Positions 1 to 11,664 of a stretch of DNA of 64,000 bases are shown here, piece by piece. Source of the stretch: Sipunculus nudus (Eukaryota; Annelida; Sipuncula; Golfingiida; Sipunculidae); assembly GCA_026874595.1 (NCBI GenBank), contig CM049318.1, positions 39,885,956 through 39,949,955 on the forward strand, given 5' to 3'. A program made the position numbers and the translations under genes. The notes below the pieces were generated by a model. The model worked only from the letters and a program-made list of their open reading frames with translations. It was not told where the DNA came from and did not search any database. Every line of letters begins with the position of its first letter. Position 1 is the stretch's first letter.

Positions 1-289
1 TACTACTGCTTATTACTGCTGTCATTGCATTCATATTTGCTCAAATATATCACAATTTTCAACCCCTCCTAAATAAATAAAAAATTAACCACTTTATTTG
101 ACTCTATTAATCCATCAGTCAGGTAATTTCATTTATCATTTACTAACATATTACATTACATTCCTTTATAATAGCCCAACATGTACATGATATTCATAAG
201 CTTTATCGACTTGATATAGTATCACAGTGGAGAAACATTTATAGTCCAATAATGATCAGCTGAGCGCCGTGACCCATGGGTCCCTTGTT
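1..289 (-). repeat. Dispersed repeat with palindromic head, copy A (reverse orientation)
   Basis: The reverse complement matches 23491-23780 and 24254-24540 over essentially its full length, including a 12-bp palindromic head GACCCATGGGTC (271-282) followed by GGCGCTCAGCTGATC. It is truncated by the window edge. No coding potential. It belongs to the same family as the hairpin-tailed elements described elsewhere in the window. Confidence 0.85.
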
Positions 290-599
290 TTATCAAAGTC
301 CTTCATATTCTTCGTAAGTTATCGCGGCGACACAACAAAGTAGTCTAGTGACACGTGACCTAATTAAATATGCGTGGATACTTTGTTGGGAAGTAGTTAT
401 GGTTAGTTTGGTGAAAATCCATTAAAGCCCCGGAAAGATATCGCGGCTTCACTAACATTAAACGGGCGGACGGAGGGTGGGTATACCATTATACTCCCGT
501 CATATGACGGGTGAAAAAATTATTAAAAATTCCATGAATTAAGGTCAAGATCACCCAAACGTTCATCAGTTCCAGGGATTCATACAATGATGGGATCCA
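290..599. other. Non-coding stretch, no gene seen
   Basis: AT-rich sequence with a short GGGCGGACGGAGG run near 462-478 and a GGTCAAGATCACC motif near 543, both typical of the dispersed repeats here. No open frame with recognisable homology, RNA gene or splice-bounded exon was seen. Confidence 0.5.
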
Positions 600-807
600 C
601 AAAAAATGCAGAAGCGCATCCGGGGGGGGGGGGGGGGAGGGGGGTCTGGACCCCCCCCCCCCTTTTTTTCACCCGAAGCAACCTTTTTTAAGGGGTAATT
701 TTGCGGCCTGGACCCCCCCTTTTCCAGACCTGATGACCTTTTTTTTTAGGATTTTCATTTGTCCTCCTGGTTGGACCCCCCTTTTCCTAAATCCTGGATC
801 CGCCCCT
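600..807. repeat. hAT-like MITE end with homopolymer G/C tracts
   Basis: The minus strand at 788-807 reads CAGGGGCGGATCCAGGATTT, a terminal motif I associate with widespread hAT-type MITEs. Inward lie a G-run (621-645 with one interruption) and a C-run (about 650-662) that could pair with each other. The opposite terminus (gcgcatccgggg near 615) is degenerate. The open frame across it (GADPGFRKRG...) is a familiar artefact of this repeat, not a protein. Confidence 0.4.
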
Positions 808-1135
808 GAAATGAATGAAATCCAATGAACCTCTGAGTACAATTTAGTTAATGACAAAAATGATGCCCAAAGAACACTTTGGCCTGACCATAAGAGCAAA
901 GGTCATGGTCATGACTTAAACAGTAAGAGTGACATACACTGATGAAAGTGGATAGTTTTGGTATTCTTTGGTGTTAGCAGTAAAGTAATTAGCACTGTTA
1001 AAGTTCCACTTTTTGGCTTTTGTTTTAAATGCCAAAAATTGGATCACAGTGACCTGATGAAATCAGGTGTTTTTAATTTTTTATACGGAAGAACTAATTT
1101 ATGAGAAAAATTGACTTGCATGCCCACACCAGTGG
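808..1135. repeat. Dispersed repeat fragment of the TTGACTTGCA family
   Basis: Contains AAAGGTCATGGTCATGAC (about 898) and a GAGAAAAATTGACTTGCATG segment (about 1100) that recurs in related form at about 6130-6155 and in spirit around 34900. Non-coding. Confidence 0.5.
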
Positions 1136-1150
1136 CGTAGAAAAATTTTT

Positions 1151-1252
1151 GCTTGCCGGAAATCTCCGATTTCGGCAAGCTGGTTGGTCAGTCGCGGATG
1201 TCTGTTTGTCTGTCTAGCTGACTGTCTGTCTGTTTGTTTGTCTGTCTGTTCC
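1151..1252 (-). repeat. Hairpin plus CTGT microsatellite: end of a tandem-unit element
   Basis: GCTTGCCGGAAATC and CGATTTCGGCAAGC (1151-1180) form a near-perfect hairpin with a minimal loop. A CTGT/TTGT tetranucleotide run at about 1199-1250 follows. Hairpin plus tetranucleotide plus tandem units is the layout also seen at 26713, 26943, 38818 and 40675, here in opposite orientation. Structurally it resembles pearl/Helentron non-autonomous elements of bivalves (family knowledge; assignment inferred). Confidence 0.55.
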
Positions 1253-2040
1253 CTCTCTACAGGTCGCAATTTTGCAGCAATTGCTTACACAGTGGATGAA
1301 AAATTTAAAATGACAGGAGCCTATTGTTTTTGGTAAATATAGGTCAAGGTCAAGGTCATCAAAAGTATGCAAAACGGTTTTTTCTTCATATCTTTGTCAC
1401 CATTAGTCGTATTTAATTCAATTGTAGCTCATTTAATCGTCAGTCCAAATTGGCAGTAACCATGGTTACTTATTATCGGGGAAAAGTCATGATATTTGAA
1501 AATAAATGGTCTTTTTTTTCTAACATTGTCAGTTTTAAAGCCAGCAGCAGCAGCAGAAGAAGTTTTCGCTCATCAAGCAGCAACAGGTTGCTGTGGTCAA
1601 GACCTCAGCCCTGCGCGCTCCTTAAGCATGTTCTCAGAGCCAACAGACGCGATGCCACACCAAGCCAAGCAGAGAGCCGCGAGAGACCGCCAATGTACAT
1701 CCCGGACCATTGACCTTGCAGGAAGGCAGAAGGCAGAAAAGCAGAAGCAACCTACATTCCCTCTACAGATCCCAGCATGCCATTCGAGTGGCGAACCCGA
1801 TCTTGTGAACGACAGTGTTTCGAGATGGAAAGCTATTTTATACTTGCAGTTTTCAGCCATTTAGACCGTTTTAGCAAGTTTTTTCTTCATCAGCCAAGTT
1901 TTAAAGCTAGAGAGGTCTAATTTTTTTGCATCAGGTAACATTCAATTAGTGTTATTTGATTATATTAAAAGTCTCGCGATATCTCGTAAATATCTCGTTA
2001 AACAAGATATTTCGAGACATATCACTTAGTAATAGCCTAG

Positions 2041-2990
2041 ATTCCACAAGTATGCAGGAATCATTTTGAAACTGATATATCTTATGTTTGACATTAATAT
2101 CGAGAAACGGATTTTTTCATTTTCCGGATATGGCCAATAGGGGGCGCTGCACTTGAACCTCCCGAACATATCATTTTTTACACATATCTCCAAAACTATA
2201 AACCTCAGTTACAGAAACTATAGCTTGGTTTCTTCCTATGAGTCTTCTCCATAACCTGAGAAAGACATCTGTTCTAAATCTTGTGTCACTTTGTCAGTAT
2301 GTATGTCTGTTTGTCAGTTGTTCTAAAATTCGCCCGCTTGATGGTTCTTCGCCTATATAGCATTCTACAGGCCACAGTTTTGAAGGAATCCTTTTGAAAC
2401 TGGTACATGTTATGTCTTACACTAATATCTCAAAACAATTTTTTCATTTTCCGAATATGGCCGCTAGGGGGAGCCGCAAGTGATCCTGCCCAATATATCA
2501 TTTTTTGGTCATATCTCCATAACTATAATTCTCAATTACAGAAACTATGGCTTATTTTCTTTCTCTTGGTCTTCTCCATAACCTGAGAAGGTCATGTGGT
2601 CTCATTCTTGCGTCACTTTGTTAGTATGTCTGTCTGTTTGTCAGTTGTCCTCAAATTCGCCTGCTTGCTGGTTGTTGGGTCTTACATATACCATTCTTCA
2701 GGCCACAGTTTTGAAGGAATCCTTTTGAAACTGGTACATGTTGTCTTACAGAAATATCTCGAAACAAATTCTTCATTTTTCCGGATATTGCCGCTAGGGG
2801 GCTCTGCACATGGCCCTCCCCAACATATAATTTTTAGCCATATCTTCAAAACTTTAAACCTCAGTTACATAAACTATAGCTTATTTTCTTCCTCGGAGTA
2901 ATCTCCATAACCTGGTTAAGTCATCTGGTCTAAATATTGTGTCACTTTGTCAGTATGTCTGTCTGTTTATCAGTTGTCCTCGAAATCGTT
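2041..2990. repeat. Three tandem copies of a ~329 bp unit
   Basis: Landmark CTTTTGAAACTGGTACATG and its variant recur at about 2063, 2391 and 2721. Each copy contains CCGCTAGGGGG or a variant, a CATATCTCCAAAACTATAAAC segment, a TCTCCATAACCTGAGAA segment and a short GTCTGTTTGTCAGTTGT run. Copies differ by scattered substitutions, so the array is old. Open frames across it (for example 2596-2901) are incidental. Confidence 0.85.
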
Positions 2991-3129
2991 GGTTTTTGTA
3001 AGCTATGTCTGATTCATGTTCTTTTGTGTGATATAGGTCGTTCACCCGGCTCAAATTTTCAGCAATCCCTCAGAAAGTCACTCAATTGATAGAAAACTGA
3101 CAGATTTCTCTGACTCTCCCTCTGTCTCT

Positions 3130-3259
3130 CATTTCAACTTCCGGCGACCTCTGGTCATCTTGTTTTTTCATTGGGGGTATGATTGGCGCGTCTGTCATTT
3201 CAACTTCCGGCGACCTCTGGTCATCTTGTTTTTTCATTGGGGGTATGATTGGCGCGTTG
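3130..3259. repeat. 66-bp direct duplication followed by a poly-C tract
   Basis: The segment beginning CATTTCAACTTCCGGCGACC occurs at 3130 and again at 3196, nearly identical, giving a 66 bp period that makes an in-frame repeat in translation. A run of about 20 C follows at 3282-3301. No gene is implied. Confidence 0.9.
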
Positions 3260-3301
3260 GCGCCAATATTCACGCTAGAGCCCCCCCCCCCCCCCCCCCC
3301 C

Positions 3302-4376
3302 GGAAGCTGATTTTTTTATCAAAGTTATTTGGTGCTGGTGCAATTTGATGAATATTTTAGTGAAATTTTGATTAAAATGAACATACCAATTACCATTGAA
3401 CATGACATATTTGTAGGATAATGAATGATTACCGTATATGATTAAAACACATGGCTTTAATAATTATATGACTGGTAGTGAGTTTTTTTGTTTTGTTTTT
3501 TTTTCTTTTTTACTTTTGTTTACTGAGCTAACTTCCAGAAATGCTTGGCAATAGCGATGGCTGTTTCCTTTGTCGGGTCGTCTGGACTTTACACGGGCAC
3601 AATTCACAACATTAAACAAAGACAATTTTGGCTTCAAATTCAGGTACTTCCTACTGAGATTTCATTAAGACCAACATGTCAAGGACCTTTTAATTGTCAT
3701 TATAAATTCATTATATGAAGAAGCTCAAACTTAGAAATGATAGCTATACTGATCGCCATGAAACTTATTTTTATTTAGAGCAATAACTGCAGCAGTTTCA
3801 CAACACTGATAATGCCACGTTTATGTTTTTTCCATGGTTTAATCAAACAAATATTTTAAACCGAATAGGTAATACCAGAGAAAAGTTAATTCAAACATGT
3901 TGTTGTCTGGAGGAATGATAGCCCCGCAATTTCATAATTTGCGACATACTGACATTATAAGCCCATTGACAGTGAACATTCACACTAAAACTAATATTTC
4001 TCAGCAATCCTGAAAGCTGGTGTGCTTGCCGATCAGTCATATTGTTTGTTACCAAATACTAGTGGCACCTACAGTTGCTGTTAGGGAAAACAGAATACTG
4101 CCCATTGGATAAATATTTCACGTGTGTCACGGATAAATAAAATCTCATTTACCTATAAATCTGTATATTTTTATCTGAAAATTCTTACTTAACATTTCTC
4201 AGCAATGCTTGCAAAGATGAAGATCAAAACGTTGATCCATTGGTAACCTCGCATCTACTACAACTTGATTTTTGCGCATTTTTTTTTTTGTTTTCAACGT
4301 TTTGAGATACTGTATTTTGCGACAAAGCACATCAAATCAATAGTTTTAAGTAATCAGAAATATTCAAGTGATCAGG
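3302..4376. other. Non-coding stretch, no gene seen
   Basis: AT-rich sequence with T-runs near 3485-3515. I saw no open frame of note, no RNA gene and no clear repeat structure apart from loose similarity of ATTTCTCAGCAAT segments at about 3997 and 4194. Confidence 0.5.
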
Positions 4377-4702
4377 ATGGCTTCGGCTGCTCAGGGGTAA
4401 AGCGCTGGACTCCAAGCCAGGAGATCGTGAGTCGAGGCGGTGAGATTTTTCACGGTCGACCCCCACCCAGGGTGAGCGCTCTGCAGGCTTAAAGGGGAGA
4501 CTGTGTTCAATAGTCATGTTTCACACAGAGTGCGCCTTTCGGGGGTTACTCGGTGTTCTGACCCAGCAATGGGTCACCGGGTTGACGCCGAGATAACTGG
4601 GTTTTAGCTCCTGTCACGTAGTCCAAAACCGAAATGGAACTCTGCAGATGTACATAATATTAGTTAACACATGGAAGCGGTTACCTACCCCCCCCCCCCC
4701 CC
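4377..4702 (+). mobile_element. tRNA-derived SINE, copy 1 (A box kept, B box deleted)
   Basis: The head GGCTTCGGCTGCTCAGGGGT matches the tRNA-like head of the full copy at 39309. The B-box segment is missing: the sequence jumps from GAGATCGTGAG to TCGAGGCGGTGAG. The body then matches (CCCCCACCCAGGGTGAGCGC, CTCTGCAGGCTTAA, GAGTGCGCCTTTCGGGGG, CCTGTCACGTAGTCC, AACTCTGCAGAT, GGAAGCGGTTACCT) and ends in a C-run at 4689. RNA polymerase III derived and non-coding. Part of the A box is also mutated. Confidence 0.85.
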
Positions 4703-5025
4703 CCGAAAAAAAAAATAATCAGAAATATGAATATTTGCCTGTCCATACCTGATAAACATAAAGTTAGAAGAATTTTTTTCTCATATTTGCAAATATATTT
4801 GCAGACATACTTGCAAAATACTCGCCCAATAGGCAAATATATTTGAAGAATAACAGATGCATGAAGTTACTATATATCACCAATAATGTTAGAATGTGAT
4901 ATGATTCAACATATACTTAAATATCAGAGAGTTCATGCCATCTTAGAGTGTGGCAAATGGTAATATATGTTAAAACATATATCTTATTTTCACATAATAA
5001 TGTTCCTCATTAAAAGTAAGTCAAC

Positions 5026-5027
<2 letters not shown>

Positions 5028-5072
<45 letters not shown>
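5028..5072. repeat. TA microsatellite
   Basis: TA dinucleotide repeat of about 44 bp with no interruptions, in non-coding sequence. Confidence 0.95.
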
Positions 5073-5075
<3 letters not shown>

Positions 5076-5799
5076 ATCAAACTTAAAAAATGCTTCGATT
5101 TGACATAAAATATCTGATGTCAGTGTACACAGCCCTTCAGTGTGAAAATGTGACTTGTTGTAGGTACAAGATCTGAGGACAGAAGTGCATAGTTTAGCCT
5201 ATTGGTACCAGATAATTCCTATATATGCTATCAAAATAATTCTGTCATCAAAATAATGCAATTTCTAATTTTTTGGTAAACCCATCAGACATTGCAAAAT
5301 AGTGACAAGATTCTTCACATCACTATCACATATTATCTAAGAAGTCTCATTAGAAAATCCATTTGAATTATGGGCAATTGATGTTAACTTTTCAGGAGGA
5401 CGATTTTTGAAGTCGTATACATTGAGTCACTATAAGGTGCTGTTAAGCCAAAGGTGACCAACCCTGGTTGACTAATGTGGTAACTTACTTATTTAAGTTT
5501 CTTTCAGTATATTTTATGTGTTTTCCTCTTCCACTTTTTAAAATCCAAGCATTTTGGTAGCAAAAACTGAAAAAATGCCATTTTAATCATGAATTCTGTG
5601 GCAGTGCTTTCAAGTGTGAAAATCCCATTTTATCCAATACACATTCAAAACATTTGGGGGTATAATACCATGGACCATACCCCCTTGTCAAATATTGGGG
5701 GGGGGGGGGTATATAACGGGATCTACGTCTATGGCTCACACATGCTTAACTTAGCATTTCAATGAAACAAATTCAGTGGGCTTGAGCGAAAAGTCTATA

Positions 5800-6390
5800 T
5801 GGATTCTCCAAACGAAGGTCAAGGTCAACCAAGTTATTTCGAGAGAGTCATCTCTCGCTGCTTTCGTCAAAGTTTGAACATAATCTGAAAACTCTGGATG
5901 CTATCGTGCCAACGAGAAAACATGGCCCAAAATCCACTTTGACAGTACCTCGAGTGCACAGGTCAAGACTAAAACAGTAAAACTTGCATTCGTGTAATTC
6001 TGGTTGTTTTTGCGAAGCATACGGCACTTCTAAAATTATGCATTTTGACCTATTTTTATGGCCAAATTCGGTCACAGGGACCTTATTTCGGAAAATGGTG
6101 TTAATATGATATAGGGCAATAGTAATTTACAAGAGCAATTGACTTGCACATCCAAAATACTTAAAACAGCATTTCAGTAGATAAAGACAGCGGTCAATAT
6201 AAAAAAGTGATTAAAATTCCGCAAATATAGGTCAAGGTTACCCAAAAGTTAACAGCTTGTTGGGAGTCATATGTAGCTAATTTTCACTAAGTTTGAAAAT
6301 AATCTGATAGGAACTGCGGGGTCTTTTGTGCTAACAAGAAAACATGGTTCACCATGACAGAACCCTAGTGCAAAGGTCAAGCTCACCGCC
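5800..6390. repeat. Two diverged tandem units of a GGTCAAGGTCA dispersed repeat
   Basis: Both units start AAGGTCAAGGTCAAC or ATAGGTCAAGGTTACCC (5815, 6228). Both continue through an AATCTGA segment, GTGCCAACGAGAAAACATGG or GTGCTAACAAGAAAACATGG (5909, 6329), then a GTGCA.AGGTCAAG segment. The spacing is about 415 bp. A related block lies around 34600-35160. Non-coding. Confidence 0.65.
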
Positions 6391-8840
6391 AAGAGGATTT
6401 TTTTACCCTAGGTTTATAGGAACATGATGTGTTGATAGATTGCAGCGTGTCTGAGATAAAAGCTTTATAGAAGTGCAGACATGCATGCGGAGGCTCACCG
6501 GGTAAAACAATAAGCCCCCTGTTAGGGCCCGTAATAATTAGTATGTCAGCCACCACGTAGATCAATACATGGAAATATGAAAATCTTGATGCACAGAAAT
6601 GGTGTAAAACTAATTACTCTCTGAAAGTGCCCGCATATGGGCATTATCTCAAGTATTGTAATATCTACATTTAAATCGTTAATAGCCGAGACTACCAAAA
6701 TTAGATGAAAAAAGAAATACAATTAAAATGGGAAGAAATAGTTATATAATGAAAAGAATAAAATTAAGATTTATAGACCGAGTTCATGGCAAAATATGCA
6801 TGCCAGGCCAGTGAAAGTTTTGCTTTAATCATGGCATGTATGAGCGGAGTTGTGAAACTAAATAATATGTACATGCATAATTCTAACTTCAGGTTCAAAT
6901 AAAATATAAAAGGAAGACAAGATATGTTCACTTTTTATTAAATTACATACGTAAATATCTTTTTAATATTCTATAAAATCTTTGGCAGTAAAAAATAATA
7001 CCTTATGTTTGATAGACAAGAAAGTACAAATCATTGCATAGGACATACTGTATAAATTTGCAATACAAATATAAACCCTAAAAGACACAATATACTTCTT
7101 GCAACTCATTACTATACATGTTTTTTTCTGCAGTGGTAAAAGGCACGAAAGGTTTTATTTTTTTTTTATTTAATTTGATTCAGTGCTTCTGTGATCACCC
7201 ATGTGAAATCTTTCCAATGCAATCAACTGAGGTCAGGAGATCTGGGCTGTTGAAATCATCCTTAACGTACATGATTACAAGAATGAATACTTTTTTTTGC
7301 AATTTCTGTAATAGTGATACAAGTAGTAAAATATTGCATTAGTTCACAATATACTATTCTGATATAATTCTTTCTTGCAAATAAAAGATAAAAAAGATCA
7401 GTAAATAAAAGATAACCAGACACTGTGAAATACATCTGAATGTTAAATTGTGACTGCATCTCAGCGATCTCATAATAAAAATTCCTATAAATTGTGCCCA
7501 TTTATTTATATTAATTGTGCCCATTTATTAATAAATTTTTTTTCAAAAATAGTTATTTATACATAGGAAGAAAATTGATCTGCTACCACATAATTTAACG
7601 TAAGTCACGTTAATATGCTTTTTTCATAATTTTTTTACATGGATTGCACAAATAGTTACTACTACAGCGGGGTATAGGCCTACTCTCCATGACACAGATG
7701 GTGGCTTTCACTCTCAATACGTGGAGGATACTGAATTAGAAAGAAAAAATGACCAATCATGGATGGACCACTACAACCCTCTGTCATATCCTTTGGTTAA
7801 ATGCAAAGGATTTCCCTGCATTCTATAAAATATTTTTTCTTATATGATTAAACCCCTTTCGTTCTATGGTTGTAAAGATAGACATTAGGAACAAATTATC
7901 TCTTTGTAAATTATGCGGCAAACTTTTTCACAACACGGTCCATCATGTTGAAATATAATGTGACATAAAAAACAGAAAGAAATTTCATCTTTGGACTTAA
8001 TTACTGATAATTCTAGTGTACATACCAGCGTGTACCTCTGCAACTTGGATGACTTTTCATTTATTGCTGCACTACTGAGAAAACCTGTCCCTGATACGTC
8101 ACGGGAGGATATGGTCTCACTTTGGTTTATGAATATACAGCCAATCACGGAGTCGTTGTGGCCGAACAATATATTCAGTAACTAGTAAAGTGCAAACCTG
8201 CTGCAACACATAAAGCAATAGTTCATGGGAGTTCAAAAATATTGTCTATGTCTAATTAGTGTACAATTAAAGAAGGTCAACTAGCAGGTACATATATCCT
8301 AAACAGTCATGCACGTGTCTGCCTTATCTTTGCGTATTCAGCTATTATTTATCCTTTCGCCAGGAGATATCCTGGTTTAATAACATGAAATTTCTACATG
8401 TATATGTATATATATTATTTATATAAGATCTTATTTTATTTCATTTTGATTCCATTTTAATATTGTCTTATCTGTTTTTCTGTACTGCCGCGACCTGTTT
8501 CCATATTCTCTCTGTCATTCTCACACTGTATCACATAACTGATTGTATTCTTCAAAATTTTTGGACGAATAAGGTATAAGGTATATCAATCAATCATATT
8601 CACTCTGAGAATTGAAGCGAGCTTGCCAGTTGAGAGAACAGAGCTCGTACCACTCACCTGTCCTGTATCTGCCACTTTAGGACAAGAAGTTTCAATTCAT
8701 CCAAGAAGAATTAAAGGGAAAAAGAGAAAGTCACGACTATATTTAACCATGTACCTAGCAGATTCTGCTGGCTAGCACCCAGACAAAATGGATGCAGCCA
8801 GATATGCTTTGGATTTGCTGCTTTCCACTTTTGAGGTTTG
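6391..8840. other. Non-coding stretch downstream of the receptor gene
   Basis: AT-rich; no open frame with recognisable features on either strand. A candidate minus-strand polyadenylation signal (TTTATT) lies near 8436 and could serve the receptor gene, whose stop codon is at 9082. Short runs such as TATATGTATATATATTATTTATAT (8400-8424) are simple sequence. Confidence 0.45.
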
Positions 8841-9081
8841 TTACAGCAGGATACTGTAAATATGCTTCATTGTGATTTGAATTACATAAATGTGTTGTCC
8901 AAGCTCACTCTGTAAAATTCTGCATATTTTTTTGCATTCGAACTTTGTCATAGACTTGAGCCATGAGCTAACCTTCATCAGCAAATGACAGAGCAGATAG
9001 GGTTTGACTGTGCCTTCGCCAAATTTTACGTAAATTTCATCACTTAAAATGTATACAATGCTAAGTATCCTTAAAATAGCA

Positions 9082-11583
9082 TCAAATTCTGGTCCATGGG
9101 GTGTCCTTGTAGTCAACAAATAATTCCCGCTGATTTAGATCCTTTGGAAACTTTGCTCTGATCTCATTTTTTGAGTCTTCTGATACACCATTGCCCATCA
9201 GGTCCAAATATTCAAGTGATTTCAAGTTTTCTATTAAATGAATGATCTCAACCAAGCCATTACCAAGCTTATTACCTGCCACGGAGACCTCTTTCAGCGA
9301 ATGACATGGGTCTATGGCTTTAAAGAACTCCAGCATGATAGCTGCATCTTCAAGGTTACAGCTATACATGAGAACTGTGCGTAATCTGTAAAGCTGGGAA
9401 AGACAATGTGTGAGCTGCTTGACACTCTCATCTGTTATATTATTGTTGCTTACATTCAGGTCCTCCATTGTAACTGGCAGGGAGGCCATCAGCTGGGGCC
9501 ACGGTGCATCATCTACATTCCCAACTGCCCCAGATAAATCAAGTTTTACCAAGCCTTGGTTTCCTGACTGTTCTGTGCTACTGTGGCTTACACTTAGATG
9601 TTGTAGAGTTATTGGTAAAGATTCCTTTAACTGGCACCATTCAGCATCATCTACACCCCTAATGAATAATTCTAGTTTTGTGAGACCTTGGTGTTCTGAC
9701 TGTGGTAAAGCAGTCTCTCTCACTGTTAGGTTTTGCAGAGTTACTGGTAGAGAGTTCCCAAGTAGTTGAACCCATGGGTTGTCATCTATATCCAAAACCA
9801 CCATGGATACATCAAGTTTCAGCTGTTCCTGAAGCTTTGGCTGTAATATGTTGTTGTGGCCAACAGTCAGACTTTGCAGTGTTACTGGTAGTTTACTTTT
9901 CAGTTGGTGTCCAGCGGCATTGCCAGCTACCACAGACACATACAGTTTTACCAGATCCTGATGCCCTGAATGTGTTTCACCCCTGTCTCTGGCAGTTTCT
10001 TCTTGCAGTAAACAGTCCCTCATGAACACTTCTTGCAGTGTCACTGGCAGGGAGTTAGTCATTTGCCTCTGTGTGGACTCATCTACGTCCACCTTCATTG
10101 AGGATACACAAAGTTTTATTTGATACTCTTTGAATTTTTCTTGAAGAGACATGACATCTATCAATACCTGAAGGCCACAAGAAGACAAAGAGCGCTCTGT
10201 TACCTTCAAATGTGTGAGATGTCGATATTTTGACAATGAAGGTAGTACAATTTTCTCTGTAACAGAACAGTCTTTAGTGTCATCAGTCACAGTGAACTCT
10301 TTGACCTCACTGTAGTTATTTGACATGTAGGCACTGTAAACTTCTGCTGAGTACTTATTATTGATATGCAGTTTCAGTTTTGGAGGAAGTTCCATGCGAG
10401 TTGTTAAATCATCTTCTAAGTACATTAGTTGTAACTTTGGCAAAAGGGTTTCAGTATCCATTCTAGACTCCAAGATCTTGATTACTTCTCCTTTTACCTC
10501 CTGTTTGCCTAAGCCCCCGAGGAACTTATGAACCATCTCTAATTCTGTAACAGCTGAGGAAGACTGACAACATTTTCTCAGTAATTCTCTTCTTTTCTCT
10601 TTTTTGGAGTGGACAATGTAAAATGCGAGAAAAAATTCTTGAATGATTTGGTGGTGAAAAAATACATATTTCTCCCCTTCTGCATCAGTTTCTTCTCTCA
10701 GAAATCCAAGTTTCCACTCAATGTCTTCTTTTTGAAATCCCAATGAACTTGATGGAATTCTGTGTTGAAGTTTATTCCTTTCAAAGCCATATGTACTAAC
10801 ATCACCAATTTTCATCAGATGTTTTTCATATTTCTTTGACACACTGGCTCTTGCAACTGAATCACACTTATAACGTCCACAAGCATAAAAGACAAATTCT
10901 TCCAGGAATCCTGTGATAGTTTCTCTGCCAGAAAATGTTTTCTTATCTTTCCATAATGTGCACATCAGGAGGAGAACTGCTGGAATGCGGCTCAGATCAT
11001 TCAAGTATGGTGATCTCTGAATTTTGGTTTTAATAGGTTGAACCATATTTTCAACTCTAAAATTGTTACAGAATTTTTCAATGTACTGTCTAACTCCTCC
11101 TTCACTGAACCCTTTCAGTTTTATGTAATTGACAGGCTGAGTGGTTGTGCCAAGGATGTCAGGAATGTGGTAAGATGGGGGATGTCTCGATGTTATCAAG
11201 AGTGTGGATTCTGGGAACATTTTCTTGTGTGCAATGTCAGTTATGTCTTTACATATCGACTCTGAATATTCATCATATCCTTCTAGGATGATTAGGGTTT
11301 TCTTAGGGTTGCTCTTGATTTTATTATACATCACAGTTCTTTTGTCCTCAGTTATTGTACTATACTGCTGTTGTATGACATCCTGCAAAGTCTGATCTTT
11401 TTTATCCTTCAGATCTCTCAGGGTAATCAAAAGCACAATGGAATATTCTAGAAAAAATAGATTTTCCTTTTCACACAGACCAGCATGACCACTCTGACAG
11501 AAGCACCATTTCATTGCCAACATTTGAGCCAATGTAGATTTGCCTGTACCTGCAGGTCCCTCTATGAATACAAAATTGGCCAG
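9082..11583 (-). CDS. Receptor exon 9: NACHT NTPase domain and leucine-rich repeats, terminal exon
   Basis: Acceptor tttatttcttcag ends at 11584. The exon is open for 833 codons and stops with TGA at 9084-9082. Open frame further upstream is intron: it translates a TA microsatellite. Motifs in model numbering: Walker A GPAGTGKST 399-407; Walker B LIILEGYDEYSE 487-498, with Glu 491 where Asp is usual; sensor LITSRHP 519-525; GFSEGGVRQYI at 548; winged-helix/HD2-type FFHHQIIQEFFLAF at 698. The C-terminal part carries five units starting with [SK]LP[VI]T[LM] at about 901, 954, 1001, 1046 and 1091. Regular LRRs follow (LRTVLMYSCNLED, LKEVSVAGNKLG, LEYLDLMGNGVS). The family is ATP-dependent oligomerising immune sensors. 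No death, CARD or TIR domain is visible in this exon. A TTTATT (AATAAA on the minus strand) lies near 8436, but the poly(A) site is not certain. Confidence 0.93.
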   Translation of the reverse strand: MANFVFIEGPAGTGKSTLAQMLAMKWCFCQSGHAGLCEKENLFFLEYSIVLLITLRDLKDKKDQTLQDVIQQQYSTITEDKRTVMYNKIKSNPKKTLIILEGYDEYSESICKDITDIAHKKMFPESTLLITSRHPPSYHIPDILGTTTQPVNYIKLKGFSEGGVRQYIEKFCNNFRVENMVQPIKTKIQRSPYLNDLSRIPAVLLLMCTLWKDKKTFSGRETITGFLEEFVFYACGRYKCDSVARASVSKKYEKHLMKIGDVSTYGFERNKLQHRIPSSSLGFQKEDIEWKLGFLREETDAEGEKYVFFHHQIIQEFFLAFYIVHSKKEKRRELLRKCCQSSSAVTELEMVHKFLGGLGKQEVKGEVIKILESRMDTETLLPKLQLMYLEDDLTTRMELPPKLKLHINNKYSAEVYSAYMSNNYSEVKEFTVTDDTKDCSVTEKIVLPSLSKYRHLTHLKVTERSLSSCGLQVLIDVMSLQEKFKEYQIKLCVSSMKVDVDESTQRQMTNSLPVTLQEVFMRDCLLQEETARDRGETHSGHQDLVKLYVSVVAGNAAGHQLKSKLPVTLQSLTVGHNNILQPKLQEQLKLDVSMVVLDIDDNPWVQLLGNSLPVTLQNLTVRETALPQSEHQGLTKLELFIRGVDDAEWCQLKESLPITLQHLSVSHSSTEQSGNQGLVKLDLSGAVGNVDDAPWPQLMASLPVTMEDLNVSNNNITDESVKQLTHCLSQLYRLRTVLMYSCNLEDAAIMLEFFKAIDPCHSLKEVSVAGNKLGNGLVEIIHLIENLKSLEYLDLMGNGVSEDSKNEIRAKFPKDLNQRELFVDYKDTPWTRI

Positions 11584-11656
11584 CTGAAGAAATAAAATTA
11601 CAAACTCTAATGAACATAAATATGTGAATTTGTTAAATGTATAAAAGATGACTATT

Positions 11657-11664
<8 letters not shown>

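Noticed and set aside
1450-1864. Overlapping open frames with a poly-Ser/CAGCAG stretch
   Set aside because: Frames on both strands overlap, no domain or splice context was seen, and the composition is explained by a short trinucleotide run.
8841-9119. Small open frame overlapping the end of the NACHT exon
   Set aside because: Overlaps the coding exon in another frame and has no recognised features.
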